Assembly (NCBI GenBank): GCA_033032865.1
Contig: JAWHQI010000201.1
Span: 2,977,501-3,041,500, forward strand
Direction of reading: 5' to 3'
Length of the DNA stretch: 64,000 bases
Origin: Dactylorhiza incarnata
Lineage: Eukaryota; Streptophyta; Magnoliopsida; Asparagales; Orchidaceae
How positions within the stretch are numbered: the stretch's first letter is position 1; the number at the start of each line of letters is the position of its first letter. Shown piece after piece: positions 56,456 to 64,000 of this stretch. The translations under genes were made by a program, and so were the position numbers. Under the pieces are notes generated by a model. That model was not told the origin of the DNA. It saw nothing but the letters and a program-made list of their open reading frames with translations, and made no database searches.

Positions 56456-57148
56456 TATAAGACCCCTTTTTTCTTTTGAAAACCCGGGTCTTAAGCCCAG
56501 AACCATCGCTTTGCAGTGACACCCTCACTCTGGAAGGTAGCCACTACAAAACGCTGATCTTGTCGGCCTTATCGATCACAAAGAAGTAAAGCTTAAGCAG
56601 ACTATAGAAGCCAAGTCCATATCATATAAAAGTAAAATCATCATAAAAAGATGTCCACATCAAATGTCTGAATAGAAAGGTGCGATAAAAATAAAGGGCT
56701 CCTGCCCGATACATCAATTCCTCACTACATTTTCACTAGCGGAAGCATAATCTACAAAAGCTACTAAGACACTCACGGATCCTGTCATCGGTTCTCCCGT
56801 AGTAGACTGTCCCGCCTCCATCTGCATCGGCCTCTGGTGCTGCAGCGTCTCCTCGGTCCCCTAAAATAATAAGGTCCACCGACCATTAGTCAAAAGACTA
56901 AGACAATCCGCCACCCCTCCCCCGGTGACTCCTAGGCACTGAGCGGGAAGGATGAAGCGGAGGACATCAAGGGGTATAATCAAAAGCATGTGACAATGAG
57001 ACTAACTACGGAAGGGTCTATCGGTAAGCAATATAATGTACAACAAGTAAAGCAGTAGGGAGTAAAACGGTAACAAGTAAGCAGTAGTAAAAAGTAAAGT
57101 AGTGCTAAGCATAATAGTAATAAGGAAATAATATTAAAGAAGTGTAAC

Positions 57149-57245
57149 CTTAATTTATAGGAATGCCCATACAAACCTATAGACCAAGTGGTCGTTCTGC
57201 AGGGCCTATCGTATAAAAAGTCCCATAACCAATTTATACGATAGG
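57149..57245 (-). other. Twin hairpin in solo LTR E
   Basis: Hairpin 1 is 57205-57217 with 57233-57245: a perfect 13-bp stem whose loop reads TTGGTTATGGGACTT on the sense strand. Hairpin 2 is 57149-57161 with 57176-57188, with sense-strand arms CTTGGTCTATAGG and CCTATAAATTAAG. These form ten Watson-Crick pairs, two G-U and one mismatch, with loop TTTGTATGGGCATT. Confidence 0.8.
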
Positions 57246-60200
57246 GGTAGGGGTTGAAATGCAATGTTTATGCTGTGTCATGCAAGGTATGTCGTTAGAT
57301 GTTATGTTCATACAAGTGCAACTCACACACTACAACTCTATGCGCACAGACCTTTAGTTCCCCCTTTTTGGAGCTAGCAAAACTCCCAGGATACTTCCGT
57401 AGTGGCAAACAGAAGTAGTGGGTTGGGCCTCGCCCACCTCTAGGTTGGTATTTGCACTACGTAACCTAGACCTAATGTACGCCTGAACGCTAAGAACACA
57501 ACAGCGGAGTACCTGCGTACTCTTGTTGGCTAGACCGCCAGACTTGTCATGGTAAAGGGTTATCCACACTTACCGAGCCCAAATATTAATACCGGTGCAA
57601 CGACCATTAACACTAAGGACCTACCACCTTATGCACATGCAAGCATGTTTACCATCTATCTCCGAGCAATAAGCTCCCCGCGCTAACCCGTCCGGCACAA
57701 CAATATGGTCGAGTCACAACTCACCAGACTAATAAGTCTATTGCTACAACCACCGATCCTACCGCTCGTAAGACCAAGCCGACTAAAGCACCCGAGACAA
57801 TGGAGCGTGAGTGAGTATAATACTTAGTTAATCTTGTATAACAACTTAGCCCTACAATTTATGGTTAACTTTGGACTTCCCGAGGATTACCCTGTAAGGG
57901 GCTCGCTACGGTACTAGGAACTATACTGGGATGACACCCCAAGACTCCCTTTCTCAAGGCAATTAATGTTATGTGTATCTACCCATATACCTAAGCCTCT
58001 TACCATTTCACTTGTATTAACCCTAGGTGTTTTATGGGACGCTAGGGGAAAGACGATCTTTCGTCAATCCCAAGCACGACCTTACCCTCAGATCACCTAG
58101 CACTCTTATCTCCTAAACTCCTTTTTGATGACCTCGTCCTCTTCATCCTGACCATGTACACCAACTACATGCCACTTCCACTTGGTAGGCCCCTAAATAC
58201 CCAAGTTTCCCATTTTTACTATACGTATACCAAACTAACTATATGAAGCTAATAAGTAGAAGTACTCCAAATATTCATCCACATGACACAAGATTTTTAC
58301 TGGAGGACTATCATGGCATTATAAGACTAAATCCAAAGACTCAGATTTTTCCTCAACATTTTAGCATTTATTTAAATTTCTCCAATATTTGCCAATTATG
58401 AATATGAATATGAAGTGTAAGGTATTCTTATGATATGACTCTCATAAAATTAAGATAAATCTATCAGCCAAAATAACAGTAAGTACAAATTCACAATTTT
58501 ACAATCAGGAATTGTCCTCTAATTATAAAATTTAGCATTTTCCCAAAGTTGGAGGTTAATGAAGGAACCATCAAAATTACTTATCCAAAAAATATGGGAA
58601 AATTACTAGACCTTCTTATTAGTTAGAAAAGTTCTCAGGCCAAATTTCAGAATTTATAAAGGCAAGTTAAGCACATAAATGAATATTCCAAAGAAACCCT
58701 CTCTAGGGAAAATTGTGAAGGAACCTACTGTTAAATAATTCCAAAAATAATGAAAGAAATACTAGATCTCCAATATGTTCATAAAGGCTTGCTGACTGAG
58801 TTTCATAATTTATGGAAATCATTTTCTCACCTAAATAAATATTCCAAATAAATCTTAATATGAGCATGTTGTGAAGTAGCCTACTGATAACAATCTCCAA
58901 AAATTATATAAAAATTTACAGAGCTTCCTAGTGCTCTGAAATGTCCTATCACCAAGTTGAACATTTTTCCAGAGAGTTTTGGACCCTTAATTATATTTCT
59001 TAAGATTAAGGTAAAATAAGTGCCTTGTGAATGAAGTACTGGTTAAATCACCTAATTAATTACACAAAAATTACCAGAGGTCCATCATATGAATATAAAG
59101 GCACTGCCAAGGTTTCATCACCATCCAAGGTGATTTGAATATGTAAGTCTTTCTAATAATGAAAAAACCTAAAGGGGTTATAACCTAATTTAGGGGAAAT
59201 AAGTACTCCTAAAATTCTCTCAAAATACCCTAGGGCATTATTCCACCTCATGAACATATCTACCAAGTCCGTGACCATTCTAGGAATTTGACCACATGAC
59301 CTTCACAAGGTTCTATGTGCACCCCTAGGGATAAAGCTAGGGTCCTAGGGCACACCACATGACCTTCACCTCCACACCACCACTAATTACTCATGAGGGT
59401 GTTTTAGGAGATCTTAAACGAGGGATCAAGGTTTCAACTCATGTTGATGAGTTTTGACCACCATACCCCAAAATAAACACCACACCCCAATCTTTACCTA
59501 ATTTGACCCAACTTGGTTAAACCAATTACCTATCTAAATCAGTCCCAATTGGGCTGAAATTTTTTACCAAGGTCATATAATAACCTTAAGGAGCACTAAC
59601 CAAAATTTGGAGGGGATTGGGGGTCATTAGACCCATTAATTAATTAACATTTTAAATATGATATTATTACAAAAACCTTAGAAGAATGTTCTCCTAAAAT
59701 TCCCATCTTTTGATATGATGAGGGGGTTGATATAAATAGTTTAGGTTTCAATTTTAAAGTCAATCCCATGACCCAATCCAAAGTTATACAAGGAATGGTG
59801 GCTGACCTCCCTAGGGACCAGTCCCGCCAAAATGGCTCTACAAGGAGCTACAGTGTCCCTATTGGGCTGAAACAAATTTTCACTTGATCTACACACCAAG
59901 GGCTACAAAGTTTATGTTGGGCACTTTTTCATCAGAGGTGGTCTAGTATTTTTAGTAATTAAAACAAAACACTGCTAAATGTGTGACAGAAAATGATATA
60001 AACATTTAATCATAAGAAATTATTCTGCACGAATCTTGGCGCGGTTTGGACGACATCTGCTCATCGTCTTCCTTTAGCCAAGGGCTGATATTGAACCATC
60101 CTGGGCCTTCTTCCCCCTCACTTTCCCGGCCACCTGAGCGCCGTCCCGGGCGACCAATGCTACCACCACCTTCGTGGAGGTGGTGGTCGGCGATTAGAGG

Positions 60201-60584
60201 TAGTTGGCTGGCCGGAGGTGGCCAGAGTGAGGGGATTTTGCGGGGGAAAAAGGGCTCAAAACGAGCCCTCTCGGAAGCGCGATCCGAGCCCAATTGAGCT
60301 CGGATCAAGCCCCGAAATATCAGAAGATCTAGCACTATGGGAGAGGAAGAGGATCATACCTGTGTGGGCGCTTGGTGGGGCGTATTCCGGCGAGTCGCCA
60401 TTGCCGGTGGGGGAGATTTCGGAGCCATGTCAATCCTAGCTTCTGGTGCTTGATTTCTTCGGGGAAGATGGGGGTTTCACTCCTTTCTGACCACTGAAGA
60501 TGTTAAAGGGGTCAATTGAGGCTATAGGGGAGGAGTTACTCGAATTGCCATTAATGGCCATGAATGGAGATTTCGGTTATACTT

Positions 60585-60611
60585 GGGGGGGGGGGGGGGG
60601 GGGGGGGGGGG
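60585..60611 (-). repeat. C27 tract in solo LTR E
   Basis: A run of 27 G on the plus strand (C on the LTR sense strand), 899 bp from the LTR start. Confidence 0.95.
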
Positions 60612-61510
60612 ATGAATTGGCCATCAATTAGGTCGGTAAGAAGCTGGAAACTTCTCCTCTCCCCAAGGGGAGATGAAAGGAGCCATCAATTGCTCAGATT
60701 GGGGGTTTCTTCTTCCTCCCCAATAACTCCCCTCTCTTTCTCTCTCTTCCATATTGGGCACTCTCTCTCCTGGTCGACTCTCTTTAAATTGGATGGCCAA
60801 CTCAGCAGCATTCAATCCCCATGAGGTGGTGGACCACATCAATTGAGTTTAGCACAAGTGGATTGGGCTCAATTTGGGTAAAGTAGGTCATTTTGACCTA
60901 AACTTAGGCTAAGGTTGACTTTGGTCAAATTGACCACTTGGGTTGACCACAATGGGTGGATAGTGACCCCTTGGACTCCATTAAGGGTTAGGAAGGTCTA
61001 GGTAAGGTCAATTTGGCAAGGTGAGGGTGAATTGTCCCTTTATACGGCACTTTGACCAAAATTAGGGCTAGGGTTGACTTAGGGTAAATTGGCCAAATTA
61101 GAGGTCCCATGATGGGGCTTTTTGGTCCATTAGGTCCCTAGTGACCATATGAGGGTAGGGCAAGGTCCATTTGGCATGGTGGAGGCCAATTGGCCCTAAT
61201 TGAGCTAGTTTGACCAATTTAGGGTTAGGGTTGACTTTGGTCCATTTGGCCCCTTTTGTTGACCCCAATGGGTCCCTGGTGCTCCAAGGAGGCCCCTAGT
61301 GGGTTAGGGATACTATGGTGGGGTCAATGTTCAAGGTGAGGCCCTAAAGTCCAATCCTAGGCTAGGTATCTAAAATCTACTATTTGCAGACCACTTAGGT
61401 TTTCCCTTTCTCACCCAAACTCACATGGTCTTGAGCTCTTCCTATGGTTTTGTCATGACCTAGTCATGACAAAACCAACTTGGGGGTCTAGTTGTTTGGG
61501 GGAGGTTACA

Positions 61511-61515
61511 TCGCA
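61511..61515. repeat. Target-site duplication TCGCA, right
   Basis: This matches 56451-56455. Confidence 0.9.
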
Positions 61516-64000
61516 AGCCTTGCCTCTTCCCCTCCCTGAATTGGGTCCTTAAAAAGCCTTAAGGGATGAAGGGAAGGAGTTTCCCCCAATTTCCAAAAGA
61601 AGTTGAGCCCACTAAATCCATATCGGCATGGCTTCGAAAGTTCCATGGCCAATAATGGCGGACCGGCGATCGGCGCGGCTACATGCCACCACTCAGGTCC
61701 TCCCCCATCTCTCTCTCTCTCTCAGAGGGTAGATCTCATCATGTTGACCGCAAGGTTTGAGATCAATTGGCCTTGGATTGGCATGGCCGGAAGCTTGGAT
61801 TTCAAGCTTTTTCCTCCACCGTAAACTTCCCGTTCCGGCCATTTCTGGTCGGCCAACTACCCCCAATCGCCGGCCACCACCTCACCGAAGGTGGTGGTGG
61901 CATTGGTCGGCCGGGGCGGCGCTCAGGTGGCCGGTAAATCATGGGATAAGCTCGCTCGGGTCGGGCCAATCATGACCGTTGGCTGATCGGAGATGATGAA
62001 AAGATGCCCTCCATTTGTTTAGACAGATTATAAAATGTTATAAATTTTATATGTTAAAATATCCCCTAGGAATGCATGTTTTGGAAACGGAAAATAGAAG
62101 ACCTTAGAAGCCTTTTTAGGAAAAGTAGCCAGAGATAAAATTTGTATATCTGTGTGTCTAGTTTAATTTAAAATTAGTTTAAACTAGGTTGACCCACTGG
62201 TTTGACCGCAGCACTCATTTTGGTGCAAGGTGTCATGAGGTTGACCAGAGATTAAAATGGTGCCCCCACTAAACAATTCATCCAAATGCTTTAAAATTTG
62301 GACCATAAGCTATTTATATTAGCACCCTCATCATATCCAAAAATGGGAATTTTTGGAGATGAGTTTTTTATAGTTTTTGTAAACATTTTATAATTCATGT
62401 ATGAATTAGTTAAAGGGTCTATGGACCTCAAAACCCTCCCATATTTTTGTGGCTGATTTTAGTGGTCATCAAATGATCCTGGTAAAAATTTCAACCCCTT
62501 TGGAGTTGAATTGACTAGGTATTCTAGTGCTTCAAAATGGGTCAACTATGGGATATTAGGCCAAAAGTGCACTTGTTGGATTTGAGGAGGTCAATCCTCC
62601 TCCAAATGTTATGAAACTTTGACCACTGATTCAGTATCACATAAAACACCCCCACAAGTGGTTTTGGGTGGTTTGGAGTGGATGTGCCCTAGAACCCTAG
62701 TTCAAACTCTACGGTTGTATATTGAACATATTGAAGGACATAGGGTTATATGTCATTGGGTTGACTTGAAACTTGCTAGAGAGGTTCATGGGGTGGTATT
62801 ATGCCCTAGATAATTTACCTGGAATTTTTAGGAATATTTATCCCCTCTGAATTAATTAAGAACCAAGTAGGGCACTTTCTTATAAGAAGAATTTACATAT
62901 TTATATAGCCTTGGATGTTCATTAAATTTTGGCAGTGAGCATGTATTAATGATATTGTTCATTATTAATTTAATTATGAATTTTAGATTGATCTATATAG
63001 TACTTCATTCACAAGTCCATTGTTTGACCTATTGATAAAGGGAATTAATTAAGGGTTTAATATTCACTAGAAAATCATAAAACTTGGTCAGAGGACTTTT
63101 TAGGGCAAGTATACGATATGTTAATTTTAGTATAATATTTGGAAGAACTTATACGTGATTCTCTGCACAAAGTGCGCTTGGATTTGTTTACTTAAATAAA
63201 GGATTTATATGGTCAAATGTGTTTGGAAAATTATGGAACTCAAGTAGTGAACTTTTATAATCACCTAAGACACCCGTTAATTTTCTTGTAATATTTGAAT
63301 GAGTATTTTTGGTGCTTTCATTGTTAAGCCTTGATTTTGATAAATTTATCAATATTTTATCTGGAGGTCAAAACCTTTCTGGAAATTTATGAACTTCATA
63401 TATGGCTGTTGTTTTGAGCATATATAGTTGTATAAATTTTAGTAAGGCCGCATATCAGAAAACCATACTTGGTGTTCAAAGTCATAGGTTCCCTGATTTT
63501 GAGGAAATTATAATAAATACCAAATAAGTTAGGAAAATTATGAATTTCTGGAGATGGTCTTAAAATGTCATAACACACTCACAATAATACTCTTGGGTCG
63601 TTAGGATGATTATTTGGAGTACCTCCTCTCATGCACCTCATATAGTTCAAGTGGTATGCGTATAGTGAAAAGATTGAATTAAGATAAGCATGTAGGTCAC
63701 ATGGGAAGTTAAGGAATTTGGTGCACCCATACTGATTGGGTTTGGAAGGGGTCACTAAAATAGGGTAAGTAGTGAGATGCCGGTTGACTAGAAGGCAAGA
63801 GGGAGCTTGGGATCGATAAGGGGTTGTCTTTCCTTTGGAGTGGTGTAAAACACACTTAGTGTTAGTAAGTGTAGCATTAATAGTGGCCAGGTCAAGGGTA
63901 GACACCAATAAGAATAAGTGCCTTGGAAAGGAAGCTTTGGGGTTTAGCCCATCATAGCTCCTAGTACCGCTGCAAGCCCCTCACAGGGTAGTCCTCCGAA
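61516..64000 (+). repeat. Long gypsy LTR D, part 2
   Basis: It resumes after the TCGCA duplication. The order of blocks parallels the LTR at 9143 (GC-rich stretch near 61640-61980, AT-rich middle, then 'gtttagcccatcat..ctcctagtaccg' at 63944-63968 against 'ggttgagcccattg..tagtaccg' at 13011-13028). The LTR runs past the window end. The ORFs in it show no domain. Confidence 0.7.

Larger units (their letters stand above)
56456..61510 (-). mobile_element. Solo LTR E of the long gypsy family (5055 bp)
   Basis: On the minus strand it starts TGTAACCTCCCCCAAACAAC and ends GGGGTCTTATA (CA changed to TA), flanked by TCGCA duplications. It is collinear with 9143-14522: 5' hairpin, W-boxes (60890-61265), C-tract (60585-60611), twin hairpin (57149-57245) and the terminal 'gacaccg..cagcgattctggg' block. 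No interior or second LTR exists, so it is a solo LTR left by LTR-LTR recombination. It is clearly diverged from the LARD-like pair. Confidence 0.92.

Noticed and set aside
56980..57264. 94-codon minus ORF overlapping the twin hairpin
   Set aside because: Leu/Cys/Tyr-rich with no family. The matching region of the LARD-like LTRs has no open counterpart, so the RNA structure and not a protein is conserved.

Overview
This is repeat-dense nuclear DNA from a flowering plant. Nearly every base belongs to a nested LTR retrotransposon, the tRNA-primed elements are plant types (Ty1/copia with initiator-Met primer sites, Ty3/gypsy with an Asp primer site), and there is no ordinary host gene, tRNA, rRNA or CRISPR array. 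The species cannot be read from the sequence. A large, repeat-rich (possibly monocot) genome is likely but not proven.

Layout. The oldest layer on the left is a minus-strand gypsy-type element with a 'putative gypsy type transposon' (Transposase_28-like) gene, now in pieces at 1231-1568, 24070-24606 and 31412-33700. Two insertions cut it. (i) A minus-strand Sirevirus-like copia element spans 1569-24069 with target duplication TCGAT; it keeps a broken gag but no pol. Its own right LTR is split by a plus-strand LARD-like gypsy element at 9143-23228, with two 5.4-kb LTRs around a 3.3-kb non-coding core. (ii) A tRNA-Asp-primed gypsy element occupies 24607-31411 with duplication GTCCC; it has 1497-bp LTRs, an extra outer LTR fragment, and an acidic zinc-knuckle reading frame instead of gag-pol. 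Rearranged LTR pieces of the same family fill 1-1230.

The middle (35461-45967) is a head-to-tail minus-strand copia array, LTR-internal-LTR-internal-truncated LTR. Both internal regions still show gag, protease, integrase, reverse transcriptase and RNase H, but both are dead and share three amber codons at the same sites.

The right third holds a truncated Sirevirus LTR (46694-48273), a truncated long gypsy LTR (48274-50270), a Sirevirus-like 5' LTR with primer site and gag (50271 to about 53830), an LTR-like unit with a broken plant-transposon-protein ORF behind a TATA box (about 53833-55737), and a long plus-strand gypsy LTR (55738 onward, running off the window). That last LTR is interrupted by a minus-strand 5055-bp solo LTR (56456-61510, duplication TCGCA).

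The strongest new-looking signal is in the long gypsy LTRs. A twin hairpin with 13-bp stems has loops that both carry GTATGGG(C). It is present in three copies, and in the diverged solo LTR the stems are kept by paired substitutions and G-U wobbles. A second covarying hairpin sits near the 5' end of these LTRs. Other signals are dense W-box clusters, a C-tract at a fixed LTR coordinate, and CpG-rich palindromes next to the TATA boxes of three unrelated LTR families.
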